NCBI GenBank assembly: GCA_023268255.1
Contig: JALNJX010000005.1
Location: 1 to 64,000, forward strand
Source: Candidatus Wolframiiraptor sinensis
Lineage (GTDB): Archaea; Thermoproteota; Nitrososphaeria_A; Caldarchaeales; Wolframiiraptoraceae
Length of the DNA stretch: 64,000 nucleotides
Direction of reading: 5' to 3'
Position 1 is the stretch's first letter. Each line of letters starts with the position of its first letter. A program made the position numbers and the translations under genes. Positions 17,763 through 27,163 of this stretch are shown here, one piece after another. A model generated the notes under the pieces. It had not been told where the DNA came from, searched no databases, and saw only the letters and a list, made by a program, of their open reading frames with translations.

Positions 17763-19406
17763 TTGTTAAGAGCCGCGCGCCCCTCTCGATCCTGGAGACC
17801 CTTGTTCGAGATAATCGCCGAGGATCACTTGGGGAGGATTGGAAGGCTCAGGACCGCGAGCGGGAGAGCCGCCGAGACGCCGCTCTTCCTCCCCGTCATA
17901 AATCCGGTCGCGCAGGATATTCCGGCCAGCTGGATGAAGGAGAACCTCGGAGCGGAAGCCGTAATAACGAATGCCTACATAATCCTGCGGAGACTCAGGG
18001 ATGATGCTCTGAGGAGGGGGGTTCACGGGATCCTGAACTTCGATGGCGTGGTCATGACCGATAGCGGCGGATACCAGGTCTTGGAATATGGCTGGGTTGA
18101 GGCCTCCCCGGAGGAGATCGCGGAGCTTCAGGAGGAGATGAGAAGTGATATCGCCGTCCCTCTAGACGTCCCGACTGGGCTGAGTGGCAGGGAGAAGGCT
18201 AGGGAGTCCGTGGAGATGACCCTGAGAAATCTCGAGGCGACACTCGAGTTCCTGGCGAGGAGGGGTGCTAGGCGATGCCTCTGGGCTGCGCCGATTCAGG
18301 GCGGAATACACTTGGACCTCATCAGCTACTGCGCCGGCAGGGAGAAGGAGATGAACTTCGACCTCTATGCCCTAGGAAGCCCGACACCCCTAATGGAGGG
18401 ATACAAGTTCGATAAGCTGTTCCGGATGATATGCGCTGCCAGGTTCGCGGTGGGCTTCGGGAAGCCGCTCCACCTCTTCGGAGCCGGCCATCCGATGATA
18501 TTCCCATTCATAGTAGCTTTGGGCGTGGATATGTTCGACTCGGCCAGCTATTATCTCTATGCTAGGGATGGTAGATACATGACAGAGACTGGGACCATAA
18601 GAGTTGAGAAGCTCGACTACCTGCCATGCTGCTGCCCGGTATGCTCCAGGATAGATGCGGCCACGCTCAAGCAGATGCCGAGGAGCGAGAGGGTGAGGGC
18701 GATCGCCATGCACAATCTCTACGTCTGCTTCGAGGAGGTGAAGAGGGTGAAGCAGGCGATAAGGGATGGAAGGCTCATGGAGCTGATAGAGCAGAGGGCG
18801 AGAAGCCATCCAAGCCTCTACCAGGGCTTCATCGAGATCATGCGAGACGAGGACCTCGTGAAGCTGATGGAGGAGAATGCGCCTATCTCCGGGAGGAGAG
18901 GGATAAACCTCTATGACGAGATGAGCTTGGGAAGGCCGCTCGTGAGAGTTGCTAGGAGGAGGCTTCTCGAGAACTGTCTCGCGGGAAGGGGATCCGGCGG
19001 AGAGGCGCTGCTCTTACCCGAGACCTTCAAGCTCTCCCTCGAGAAAGCATTAAAGCTTCCCAAAAACCTCGACATACTCTTCTATGGAAGCCCATACGGC
19101 TTGATACCCCTCGGTCTCAGATACACTTACCCTTTCTCTCAGACGAATTACCCCAGGGCATTGCTCGATAGTAACCTTGAGGAGCTGCTCGCGGAGGCGC
19201 TTAAACAATTCATGGCAGCCGGCTATAAGAGAGCTTATATTCTGAAGCCTGAAACGAGAACGCTGAAGAAGTTCGAGGAGGAGCTTGCCAAGAAGCTGAG
19301 GGATCTGGGAGTTGCGGTGGAGGAGCTCGGGGATCTTGGGGAGCTGATGAGCTACGCCGGCGGCTGGGGCTCCGCTGCGGGAGACGAGTCGAGTCGCAAT
19401 GTTTAA
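17763..19406 (+). CDS. tgtA: Archaeosine tRNA-guanine transglycosylase
   Basis: Exchanges G15 of tRNA for preQ0, the first committed step to archaeosine. Motifs seen: TDSGGYQVLEYG, VPLDVPTG, APIQGGIH, LHLFGAGHPM, the zinc site CCCPVCSR, and the histidine-containing MHNLYVC. The catalytic domain ends near residue 360. The remaining 190 residues resemble the archaeal C1/C2 region, but I see no clear C-terminal PUA domain. The TTG start at 17763 is uncertain; a TTG a few codons later (LFEIIAED) is possible. Confidence 0.9.
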   Translation: MLRAARPSRSWRPLFEIIAEDHLGRIGRLRTASGRAAETPLFLPVINPVAQDIPASWMKENLGAEAVITNAYIILRRLRDDALRRGVHGILNFDGVVMTDSGGYQVLEYGWVEASPEEIAELQEEMRSDIAVPLDVPTGLSGREKARESVEMTLRNLEATLEFLARRGARRCLWAAPIQGGIHLDLISYCAGREKEMNFDLYALGSPTPLMEGYKFDKLFRMICAARFAVGFGKPLHLFGAGHPMIFPFIVALGVDMFDSASYYLYARDGRYMTETGTIRVEKLDYLPCCCPVCSRIDAATLKQMPRSERVRAIAMHNLYVCFEEVKRVKQAIRDGRLMELIEQRARSHPSLYQGFIEIMRDEDLVKLMEENAPISGRRGINLYDEMSLGRPLVRVARRRLLENCLAGRGSGGEALLLPETFKLSLEKALKLPKNLDILFYGSPYGLIPLGLRYTYPFSQTNYPRALLDSNLEELLAEALKQFMAAGYKRAYILKPETRTLKKFEEELAKKLRDLGVAVEELGDLGELMSYAGGWGSAAGDESSRNV

Positions 19407-19469
19407 GAATTGGGCTGAGCGCCCGGTAGCGGAGAAGGCGGAAAGCCTGAAGCGCGTGTTGAAGCCGGC

Positions 19470-20726
19470 ATGAGGGTAAGTTTTCTGGGCGGGATTGGGG
19501 AGGTCGGGAGAGCCGCAGTTCTAGTCGAGACTAGAGATGCTAGAATACTGCTAGATTACGGTGTTAAGCCCTCCGAGCCAGAGCCCCTCTTCCCGGGCCA
19601 TATTTCTCCAAAGGATCTCGACGCCGTTGTGATCACTCATGCTCACCTTGATCATAGCGGGGCCGCCCCATTATTGATGCTGAATGGCGGGGTGAAGGTC
19701 TACGCGACCGACATGACGTTCAAGCTGAGCGATATTCTCCTCAGGGATTTCCTCAAGCTGAGCGGATACTACATCCCCTACGAGGTGCTGGAGGTGGAAG
19801 AGCTCCTTAGAAGGGGGATAAGGGTGAATTACGGCGACACGGTGAAAGTCAAGGATGCGGAGATAACGTTTCTCGATGCTGGTCATATACCCGGAAGTAT
19901 CCAAGTCTTGGTGAACGCCGACAAAACCCTCCTCTACACTGGAGATTATTCAACCCGGAAGACGAGGCTGCTATCGGGCGCGAAGAATATGCCGAGAGAT
20001 GTTGACGCCGTCGTGACGGAGGCGACGTATGCCCTAACAGAGCACCCGAGGAGAATGGATCTTGAGAGGGATTTCGTGAATGACGTCATAGAGCTGATCG
20101 ATCTTGGCGGGAGAGTTCTCGTCCCGGCCTTCGCCGTGGCGAGATCGCAGGAGATGATGTGCATCCTAGAGGCTTATGGCGTGAGGGAATCGGTCTACCT
20201 AGATGGCATGGCCGTGAAGATCTTGGACCTCTTCCTAGAGTCCAAGGAATTCGTTCAGGGATATCAGCTCCTCTACTCGGCCTCAAAGCACGTGATGAGG
20301 GTGAATGATAGGAAGAAGCGCAAGAGGGCCGCTGAGAGCCCCGGGGTGATCATAAGCCCGGCGGGGATGCTGAAGGGAGGGCCGGCGGCATACTACCTCG
20401 AGAGGATATTCGATGACCCCTACTCCGGGATATTTCTGGTGAGCTTTCAGGTGCCTGGGACGCCGGGCGCGAGGCTTCTCGAGGAGGGAAAGATAACCGT
20501 GAGGGGTGAGGATGTTGAGGTGAAGGCGCGGGTGAAGCAGTTCCTCTTCAGCGCTCACTCTGGCAGAAGCGAGCTGAGATCCTATCTCGGAAGCTTAAGC
20601 CCCGGCACCAAGGTCTTCACGATTCACGGAGAGCCCGAGGCCTGCCGCGACCTCGCAGATTACGCCAGGAACGAGTTGAGCCTGGACGCAGTCCTCCCAG
20701 AGAAGCATCATAAATACGAGATCTGA
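19470..20726 (+). CDS. Beta-CASP metallo-beta-lactamase ribonuclease
   Basis: An archaeal CPSF/RNase J-type nuclease without N-terminal KH domains (aCPSF2-like). Metallo-beta-lactamase motifs: THAHLDHSG (motif 2), LDAGHIPGS, TGDYSTRKT. Beta-CASP motifs: EATYALTEH, the PAGMLKGGPAAYY block (motif B region), and the terminal SAHSGRSEL and FTIHGEPEAC. It would process or degrade RNA ends. It follows tgtA and precedes the tRNA thiolase gene by 17 nt, so these may form an RNA-processing operon. Confidence 0.88.
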   Translation: MRVSFLGGIGEVGRAAVLVETRDARILLDYGVKPSEPEPLFPGHISPKDLDAVVITHAHLDHSGAAPLLMLNGGVKVYATDMTFKLSDILLRDFLKLSGYYIPYEVLEVEELLRRGIRVNYGDTVKVKDAEITFLDAGHIPGSIQVLVNADKTLLYTGDYSTRKTRLLSGAKNMPRDVDAVVTEATYALTEHPRRMDLERDFVNDVIELIDLGGRVLVPAFAVARSQEMMCILEAYGVRESVYLDGMAVKILDLFLESKEFVQGYQLLYSASKHVMRVNDRKKRKRAAESPGVIISPAGMLKGGPAAYYLERIFDDPYSGIFLVSFQVPGTPGARLLEEGKITVRGEDVEVKARVKQFLFSAHSGRSELRSYLGSLSPGTKVFTIHGEPEACRDLADYARNELSLDAVLPEKHHKYEI

Positions 20727-20743
20727 TTCTCTCTTCGATTAGG

Positions 20744-21688
20744 ATGCCCATCTGTAAGCTGTGTGGCGGCCCGGCCGCCTATTTCATTGAGCACTCGAAG
20801 ATGATGCTCTGCAGGGAGTGCTTCATCAAGTATTATGAGAGGAAGGTCTATAACACGGTCATGAAGCATGGAATGCTCCGCGGCGCTGGAAGGGTTGCCA
20901 TCGCGGTCTCGGGCGGAAAGGATAGCACGGCTCTTCTCACGGCCATGAGCAAGCTGGCGCGCGAGAAATTCCCGGGAATAGAGGTCATGGCCATCCACAT
21001 AAATCTCGGAATAGAAGGTTACTCGGAGAAATGCCAGGAGATCGTTGAGAGGGTCTGCGAAAACCTTGGAGTGGAGCTTGTCATTCATGATCTATTCAGC
21101 GCGGAGGGCTATAGGATTCCGGATCTGAGGTCCACGCCCCTCCGCAGGAGGATATGCGGAGCATGTGGAACCGTTAAGCGATACCTGATGAATAGGCTTG
21201 CATATGAGCTTGGAGCCGATAGGCTTGCCACCGGCCACAATCTCGACGACGTCGTGGAGCTCCTCTTCGAGCTCTATCTCAGGGGATCGGTCGAGGATCT
21301 TGTGAGAGTTAAGCCCATCTCGCGGAGCGATAACCCGAAGCTGGTCACGAAGATAAAGCCCCTCATAGAATTGACGGAGAGGGAGAACCTGTATTACGCT
21401 CTGGCTCATGAGATGCCGATCCTGGATTCCTCGTGCCCGCTCGTCGAGGGCTCTAGGATGCTGAGGAGGAAGAGGCTGATAGATCTGATCGAGCGCGAGA
21501 TAACAGGGTTCAAGCACATGCTCTACAAGTCGCATGTTAAGAGGATTCTGCCGAGGCTTGAGAAGTCCGTGGCTGAGCCCAATCTCGTGGAATGCGAGAG
21601 ATGCGGGATGCCATCGCTCGCGAGCAGATGCAGCTACTGCAAGCTCATCTCGATGCTGGCCGCGCGATCAGCCGAGAGCTCTCCCTAG
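20744..21688 (+). CDS. tRNA 2-thiolation protein, Ncs6/TtcA family
   Basis: The protein transfers sulfur to a tRNA base, probably wobble U34 or the archaeal counterpart. The PP-loop AVSGGKDSTALLTAM gives ATP binding. There is an N-terminal zinc ribbon (CKLCGG ... CRECF), a central pair of cysteines (RRRICGACGTVKR) and a C-terminal zinc ribbon (CERCGMPS ... CSYCKL). Length 314 is typical of the archaeal TIGR00269 family. Its end overlaps convergently with the true end of galT by about 20 nt. Confidence 0.88.
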   Translation: MPICKLCGGPAAYFIEHSKMMLCRECFIKYYERKVYNTVMKHGMLRGAGRVAIAVSGGKDSTALLTAMSKLAREKFPGIEVMAIHINLGIEGYSEKCQEIVERVCENLGVELVIHDLFSAEGYRIPDLRSTPLRRRICGACGTVKRYLMNRLAYELGADRLATGHNLDDVVELLFELYLRGSVEDLVRVKPISRSDNPKLVTKIKPLIELTERENLYYALAHEMPILDSSCPLVEGSRMLRRKRLIDLIEREITGFKHMLYKSHVKRILPRLEKSVAEPNLVECERCGMPSLASRCSYCKLISMLAARSAESSP

Positions 21689-22650
21689 GTGATCGATCCT
21701 CCCGAGAGCCTTTCTCGCGGCCGCCCTAACCTCCTCAGCCCTTTCCTCCGGGACGCCATCATATGTAAAGACCCATGCGCCCCACTCTATACCCGCCGCA
21801 TACTTTATTCTGTCGCTCTGAAGTGCGGCGTATAAAACTCTAGGTGAAGCCTGTAGTCTGGATATTTCCCGCTCGTTGGAGCCTGGTGGAAGATCATCAT
21901 GTAGGCGCAGTCCTTGCCGAATAGCTCCTCGTAGGTTCCGACCGCGACCCTTACCGCGTCGGCGAGCATCTCCTGATCACCGCGGCCGAGCTCCGGGAGA
22001 GATGTAACATTGATCTTTGGATAGACGTGCAGCTCGTAGGGCCACATCACGAAGAATGGCATGAAGATGATGAACGAGTCGTTCTCGTATATCGCTCTGG
22101 AGCCTTCTTCGAGCTCCCTCGCAAGTATGTCGTCGAAGATGCTCCTGCCATATCTCCGGCCATAATCCTCGGTGGATTCGAGCTCCCTCGCTATCCTCGG
22201 CGGTATGAATGGAAGCGCGTAAATCTGGCTATGAGGATGCGTCAGCGAGACTCCTATCAGCGCTCCCTTATTCTTGAAGGGAACAACGCACTTGATGTAA
22301 GGCTTTGAGCCCAGGATCCTCGTCCTCTCAGCCAGCAGCTCGATGTAGAGAGCGACCTGATCAAGCGGAAAATCGGGGAAGTCTCCCTCATGCTGGAGGG
22401 ACTCGATTATCACCTCGCACTCCCCGAGGGCCCTCGCCTTACCAAATAAGTCGTCTCCGATTACCTCAGGGGCATTCGGCGAGAGAGCTGGATACCTGTT
22501 GGGGAGGGCGAGAACCCTCCATGAGCCCGCTGTCTCCTCACCTCCGGGGCAGAATGGGCACTTTCCGGATCTCCATGGCCTCTTAATCCTCCGGCCGGCG
22601 ACTATAGTCCAGCATCTCAGAAGCGGGTTCCATCTAAGTTCATGGGACAT
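21668..22650 (-). CDS. galT: Galactose-1-phosphate uridylyltransferase, frameshifted near C-terminus
   Basis: Second enzyme of the Leloir pathway, exchanging UMP between UDP-glucose and galactose-1-phosphate. The zinc ligands (CPFCPGG), the catalytic HPH in LTHPHSQIYA and EFYTP are present. The frame as read stops at 21805 after HFRATE. A shift of one base near 21824-21828 restores a further 50 residues (YAAGIEWGAWVFTYDG, then EERAEEVR) to a stop at 21668, which is the expected family C-terminus. One base therefore appears to be missing, by mutation or sequence error. Third gene of galK-galE-galT. Confidence 0.85.
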
Positions 22651-22652
22651 CG

Positions 22653-23624
22653 CTAAAGCTCCTCCTTCAGCGCTCTCGCCGCCAGCCTCACGGATTCCGC
22701 GCTATTATGCCTTGGCCTCCAGCCCAAGCTCTTAATCTTAGAGATGTCGAGGAGCATTCTCCTCACATCCCCCCTCCACCCCCTGCCCTCGACGCCGCCC
22801 GTGTAAGTCATCTCGACATCCCTGAGACCGAGCTCCTCAATCACTATCCCGGCTATTGTCTTCACGTTTATCGCGTCCTCCGATCCAACATTGTATATCT
22901 CGACCCCGCGATCAATGCTCTCGAAAGCCCTCATGATCGCATCAACGCAGTCATCCACGAGGAGATACGACTTCGTCTGCTCTCCATCGCCGAGGATCTC
23001 GAGCCTTCTCGGATTCGAGCGAAGCTTCATGATGAAGTCCACTATGACCCCGTGCCGCGCCCTGGACCCAACGATATTCGCGAGCCTCAGTATCGCCGCC
23101 CCCATATCATACATCATGCAATACCCGATGATGAGGGACTCGCTCGCGAGCTTACAAGCTCCATACATGGATATCGGGAGGAGTGGGGAATAGTCCTCCG
23201 GCGTGGGCATGATCCTCGCCTCGCCGTAAACCGTTGAGGAAGACGTGAATATCATCTTCTTCACATCACTCGCTCTCATGGCCTCCAAGACGACGTAGGT
23301 TGCATGAACATTCTCCCTATAGTGCGTTCTCGGGTCTCCGAGCCTAACCTCCGGGTTCGCGGCGAGATGAAAGACGGCGTCGCAGGATTTGACGGCCTCG
23401 CGCATGATGGCCTCATCCGCCACATCGCCCTCAATGAACTCGAAGCCCGGCGCCCCAATCCATCTAGAGATGTTCTCGATTCTGCCCTGGCTGAGATTAT
23501 CTATCACCCTGACCTCGTATCCTGATCTCATCAATGCATCCACCAGGTGGCTTCCTATGAAGCCCGCCCCGCCCGTCACGAGAGCCCTCAAGCCAGCATC
23601 ACTGCCCCCAGACCCTCCCGGCAA
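22653..23624 (-). CDS. galE: UDP-glucose 4-epimerase
   Basis: An extended short-chain dehydrogenase that interconverts UDP-galactose and UDP-glucose. The NAD-binding TGGAGFIGSHLVDAL, the FHLAANPEV strand and the catalytic S/Y-x-x-x-K (FTSSSTVYG ... MYGACKLASE) are all present. Length 323 is normal. It lies between galK (11 nt) and galT (2 nt). The start may be internal, since the first 10 residues are not typical. Confidence 0.88.
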   Translation of the reverse strand: MPGGSGGSDAGLRALVTGGAGFIGSHLVDALMRSGYEVRVIDNLSQGRIENISRWIGAPGFEFIEGDVADEAIMREAVKSCDAVFHLAANPEVRLGDPRTHYRENVHATYVVLEAMRASDVKKMIFTSSSTVYGEARIMPTPEDYSPLLPISMYGACKLASESLIIGYCMMYDMGAAILRLANIVGSRARHGVIVDFIMKLRSNPRRLEILGDGEQTKSYLLVDDCVDAIMRAFESIDRGVEIYNVGSEDAINVKTIAGIVIEELGLRDVEMTYTGGVEGRGWRGDVRRMLLDISKIKSLGWRPRHNSAESVRLAARALKEEL

Positions 23625-23635
23625 CCATCTAAAAT

Positions 23636-24901
23636 TTAGGATATTTCCTTCCTGGCACCCTCATCCGGCATCGAGACCCAGGCGAGCTCGTATCCCCTCT
23701 CTGCGCACGCTCTCCTGATCTCCTCCCCGGACTTCATGCTCCTGGCAAGCGCGATTATCGCCCCACCCATACCCGCTCCGGAGATCTTGGCTCCCAGCTC
23801 GCCAGACTCCAAGAGCGCGCTCCTGAGATCCTCGAGCCTCGGCGTGCTGACCTCATATAAGTCCCTTAGCAGGATGTGCTGGTAGTTCATTATGGCGCCC
23901 ATTACTTGGAGGCGGTCGGAAAAGTCTATCTTGCACTCCCCCGCAAAATCCTCTCCAACCGCTCTGAGAAATCTCTCCATGCTCGGCTCGGCGCCTCTTA
24001 GGAGCTCGATCGCGTAGAGCGTCGACCTATGCATTCTCAGAGTGAATCTTATCCTGTTCGCGAGCTTCTCCGGCAATGCGCCCAAATAAGGCTCCAACAG
24101 GTCGACTATGTGATCCCACCTCGCATCATAGTAATTGTATGCGAGGTGCTTCAGGATATCCCGGGGAGGGCGAACCTCATCAATGAGTATCCTCAGCGCC
24201 TCATTTATCTCGCTCTGCCTTACCGGGTGAACCGAGATTATTCTACGATGCTCACCCGAGTCTGCGATCACGAATGTCAAGTCGCGGACTCTGAGCTCCT
24301 CAACCCTGAAGGGAGGCCTTGTCTCGAGCACTATGATTCCCCCGAACGCCGATGAGTATTGATCCAGCCTCCCGCACGGTATCCCCATCACGTCGTGCTC
24401 CGCCCTATATCCTATCTCCGCTAAATCCCTCTTATCGAGGCCTAGCCCGCACAGCTCGGAGACGAGTTTGGCGACCGCGATCTCCAGGGAGGCGCTGCTT
24501 GATAAGCCCGCGCCTATCGGGACCTCGCTCCAGATCATGATATCCATGCCGTGCACGCGGCGCCCATAATCCATGATGGACTTTATCACCGCCCTCACAT
24601 AGTCTCCAAACCATCCTCCGCCGGCGAGCCTTATATCATCTATGCTGAACTCGTCGTGATAATCCTCGCCCATCTTCTTGAAGTTTAGGCTCGCAACCCT
24701 CACTATCCTAGAGCGATTCAATGCTCCCGCGGCATAGCATCTGAGCCGAATAGCAACCGGGACTACGGGAAGCCCCTTATAATCCTGGTGGGTATTCAGG
24801 AAATTCAGGAAATCAGCTCTGCCCGGAGCGGAGACGATGACCTCAGGCCGAGAAGCAAACTCCCCGAAAAACTCCTCCGCAATGTTCGCAAAATTCTTCA
24901 C
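23636..24901 (-). CDS. galK: GHMP-family galactokinase
   Basis: A GHMP kinase that probably phosphorylates galactose. The galactokinase-type N-terminal signature is present in a variant form (APGRADFLNFLNTHQDYKG). The GHMP ATP-binding loop is VPIGAGLSSSASLE, and motif 3 is KISGAGMGGAIIALA. The substrate assignment leans on the operon with galE and galT. Length 421 is slightly longer than usual. This variant signature also occurs in sugar kinases acting on other hexoses, so some doubt remains. Confidence 0.82.
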   Translation of the reverse strand: MKNFANIAEEFFGEFASRPEVIVSAPGRADFLNFLNTHQDYKGLPVVPVAIRLRCYAAGALNRSRIVRVASLNFKKMGEDYHDEFSIDDIRLAGGGWFGDYVRAVIKSIMDYGRRVHGMDIMIWSEVPIGAGLSSSASLEIAVAKLVSELCGLGLDKRDLAEIGYRAEHDVMGIPCGRLDQYSSAFGGIIVLETRPPFRVEELRVRDLTFVIADSGEHRRIISVHPVRQSEINEALRILIDEVRPPRDILKHLAYNYYDARWDHIVDLLEPYLGALPEKLANRIRFTLRMHRSTLYAIELLRGAEPSMERFLRAVGEDFAGECKIDFSDRLQVMGAIMNYQHILLRDLYEVSTPRLEDLRSALLESGELGAKISGAGMGGAIIALARSMKSGEEIRRACAERGYELAWVSMPDEGARKEIS

Positions 24902-24945
24902 GAAAAATTATGAGCGCGGATGCTATTTTAAGTCTATTGCCGAGC

Positions 24946-25845
24946 TCAGGCTTTAAGAAGGACTTTAGAAGAGTCCACCCCGAATTTATCAAGTAGCATG
25001 ATCGCCCATTTGATCGCGCGCTCACTGCTTATATTTGTCTCCACATAATACTCCCCGACTCTTTTAGGATCTCTAAATTTGGAGCCATCTTCATGCACCG
25101 GCTTATCATTCACCATGCGTCTAACTCTACCTCGCTCGGGCTTTATGGGCATATCTCGCTTAGAAATTTTCCCAGAATCTATGAGCCATGCGGCCGCGGC
25201 CACAAAAACATCCCTCCAATGCCTGATATCATATGACCTGTTATCTGGGAAGATCAACTTTGTGTATGGGGGCTTTCTCCCAGGCTCAACCTTCACATTC
25301 ACCAGCGGCACCCCTTCTGCCTTAATTCCCTCCGCAATCATTCTGCTATGCTGCAGAGTTAATGGAACAGCTGCTTCTAGCATTCGCCTATTGTGCCTCC
25401 AGATCACAAATGCCTTTCTGATAATTTCAGCGGGATCATCATTAATTATGTCCCACTCGGTTATTTTCTTCTCGGGGAGGGGTTTAGGGATGTGCGTGTC
25501 GTAGACCTCCCACTTCACGTCATCCGTCGTGATGAGGTACGGCACGCCGGTGGTTATGCAGTAGTTGATGTACTGCTCGATCTTCTCCTGCTTTCCCAAG
25601 GCCTTGACGCCGACATAAATTACGGGCTTGTTATCGATGAGGAGCGCGTAATCCGGCCTGCCCGCCTCTGTTGCGAATTCAGGCCTAACATGAGAAGGAT
25701 TCTCCGGATTCCAGCCCCAAGCCCTGAGAAATGGATCAACCAGACAGTAGCGCGTTAGCGCCTCGCTCTTCTCCAGATCAACTCTATAGTCGCTCACTAA
25801 TTTTCTGAGACGCTCTATCAAATCCAGAAATTCCTCAAACATCAT
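24946..25845 (-). CDS. HsdR N-terminal-like protein with altered nuclease motif
   Basis: Residues about 1-150 match the type I restriction HSDR_N domain (PD-(D/E)XK fold): FLRAWGWNPENP, then GRPDYALLIDNKPVIYVGVKA. In nuclease-active relatives the second acidic residue precedes the lysine as ExK; here the codon is GGC, giving VGVK. The C-terminal half carries basic stretches and a segment with FPDNRSYDIRHWRDVF. There is no HsdS or HsdM gene nearby. It may be a stand-alone DNA-binding protein or defence relic. Confidence 0.65.
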   Translation of the reverse strand: MMFEEFLDLIERLRKLVSDYRVDLEKSEALTRYCLVDPFLRAWGWNPENPSHVRPEFATEAGRPDYALLIDNKPVIYVGVKALGKQEKIEQYINYCITTGVPYLITTDDVKWEVYDTHIPKPLPEKKITEWDIINDDPAEIIRKAFVIWRHNRRMLEAAVPLTLQHSRMIAEGIKAEGVPLVNVKVEPGRKPPYTKLIFPDNRSYDIRHWRDVFVAAAAWLIDSGKISKRDMPIKPERGRVRRMVNDKPVHEDGSKFRDPKRVGEYYVETNISSERAIKWAIMLLDKFGVDSSKVLLKA

Positions 25846-25926
25846 GAAGAAGCACCAGGCTATATTGCCGAAAAAGTTTTATAAGGTTTTTGAGCAGCCA
25901 TACTTCAATTCTTCAAGTTTAAAAAG

Positions 25927-26000
25927 TGCGGCCGCCGGGATTTGAACCCGGGACCGCTGGCTCGGAAGGCCAGCGTCCTTCCAGGCTAGACGACGGCCGC
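25927..26000 (-). tRNA. tRNA-Gly (UCC)
   Basis: The minus strand folds as a cloverleaf with acceptor GCGGCCG/CGGCCGC plus discriminator A, anticodon stem CTGGC/GCCAG with loop CUUCCGA (anticodon UCC), and T-loop GGTTCAAATC. No intron; CCA is not encoded. It diverges from nadE, whose start is 17 nt away. Confidence 0.95.
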
Positions 26001-26016
26001 CTGCTCCGATATTGTT

Positions 26017-26841
26017 TTGAGGAGGGTTTTAGGTTTTCTCCGGGGGGTTTACGGCTTGTCCATACCGCTCGATGTCGAGGATGCGGTTGAGAGGATAGTG
26101 GGGTTTCTTAGGTCTTATGTTAGGGGTTCGGGCATGGGCGGCGTCGTAATTGGCTTGAGCGGCGGGCTCGACTCATCGGTTGCGTGCGCTCTCTCGGTCA
26201 GGGCTCTCGGGCCCAGCAGGGTTCACGGCCTCATAATGCCGGATACCAGGGTTACGCCCGCGGAGGACGTGGAGGATGCCAAGATGCTCGCGGAGATGCT
26301 CGGGATAGAGTACCACATCACTCCGATAGATGGCGTCTATGACTGCTTCTCCCACGCGATGAGCTTCTATAGCCAGGGCGCCGACACCGCTAACGCGAAT
26401 CTCAGAGCCAGGATAAGGATGGTGATCCTCTACTACTACGCGAACCTGAAGAGGCTCCTCGTCTGCGGCTCGAGCGATAAGAGCGAAATAATGCTGGGAT
26501 ACTTCACGAAATACGGCGACGGCGCAGCAGACATCCTCCCGCTCGGAGACATCTATAAGACTCAGGTTAGAAGGCTTGCGAGGGCGCTTGGCCTGCCATC
26601 GAGGATCGCGGAGAAGCCGAGTAGCCCGAGGCTCTTGCCGGGCCAGCTCGCCGAGGAAGAGCTCGGAGCGAGATATGATGAGATAGATCAGGTGCTATAC
26701 CTGCACTTCGAGCGGGGGCTGCCATTGGGCGAGGTCGAGAGGATGACGGGGATAAGCAGGGAGAAGATAAACATGATAGTTGCGAGGGTTAGGGCGAATG
26801 AGCATAAGAGGGGGCTGCCGCCTATGCCAAAAATAAGGTGA
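26017..26841 (+). CDS. nadE: NH3-dependent NAD+ synthetase
   Basis: Amidates nicotinic acid adenine dinucleotide to NAD+. The PP-loop GLSGGLDSSVACAL, the VCGSSDKSEIMLGYFTKYGDG block and ADILPLGDIYKTQVR are characteristic. There is no glutaminase domain, so ammonia is the likely nitrogen source. The C-terminus ends ANEHKRGLPPMPKI, typical for archaea. The start at 26017 is TTG; a later TTG (LSIPLDVED) is possible. Confidence 0.93.
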   Translation: MRRVLGFLRGVYGLSIPLDVEDAVERIVGFLRSYVRGSGMGGVVIGLSGGLDSSVACALSVRALGPSRVHGLIMPDTRVTPAEDVEDAKMLAEMLGIEYHITPIDGVYDCFSHAMSFYSQGADTANANLRARIRMVILYYYANLKRLLVCGSSDKSEIMLGYFTKYGDGAADILPLGDIYKTQVRRLARALGLPSRIAEKPSSPRLLPGQLAEEELGARYDEIDQVLYLHFERGLPLGEVERMTGISREKINMIVARVRANEHKRGLPPMPKIR

Positions 26842-26861
26842 AATCGCGCTCCTTCCAAGCG

Positions 26862-27074
26862 CTACTTGACCTTCTTGCCCCAATACTCGATGAACCTATT
26901 CAGGGATCTGTCGTAGGTCCTCTCGATCTCGGGCGGGAAGAAGCATGCAGGAAGCTCGCGGTGGCTCCAGTGATATCTCAGGCACTCGCAGCAGATGCCC
27001 TTCCTGCTACAAGGCTCCCAAGTGCAGGGGCAGTTCTTGAGATTTCTCTCGAAACTGCAAATTCTCTGGGACAT
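26862..27074 (-). CDS. Small cysteine-cluster protein (DUF6485-like)
   Basis: A 70-residue protein with a conserved cysteine cluster: CPCTWEPCSRKGICCECLRY, then ELPACFFPPE. This matches small archaeal and bacterial metal-binding proteins of the DUF6485 type. Function unknown; a bound metal is inferred. It lies between nadE (convergent) and the decayed KaiC-like gene. Confidence 0.75.
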   Translation of the reverse strand: MSQRICSFERNLKNCPCTWEPCSRKGICCECLRYHWSHRELPACFFPPEIERTYDRSLNRFIEYWGKKVK

Positions 27075-27163
27075 GATGCTCTAGCCTCCAGCTTTATGGC
27101 GGACAACCTGTTAGCCGCCATCTCATATAGCTTTCTCAGGCGACCCTTCAGAGGCTATCATGC

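Noticed and set aside
17763-19406. TgtA treated as truncated because a PUA domain was not seen
   Set aside because: Archaeal TgtA proteins vary in C-terminal domains, and a diverged region is hard to judge by eye; not strong enough for a finding.
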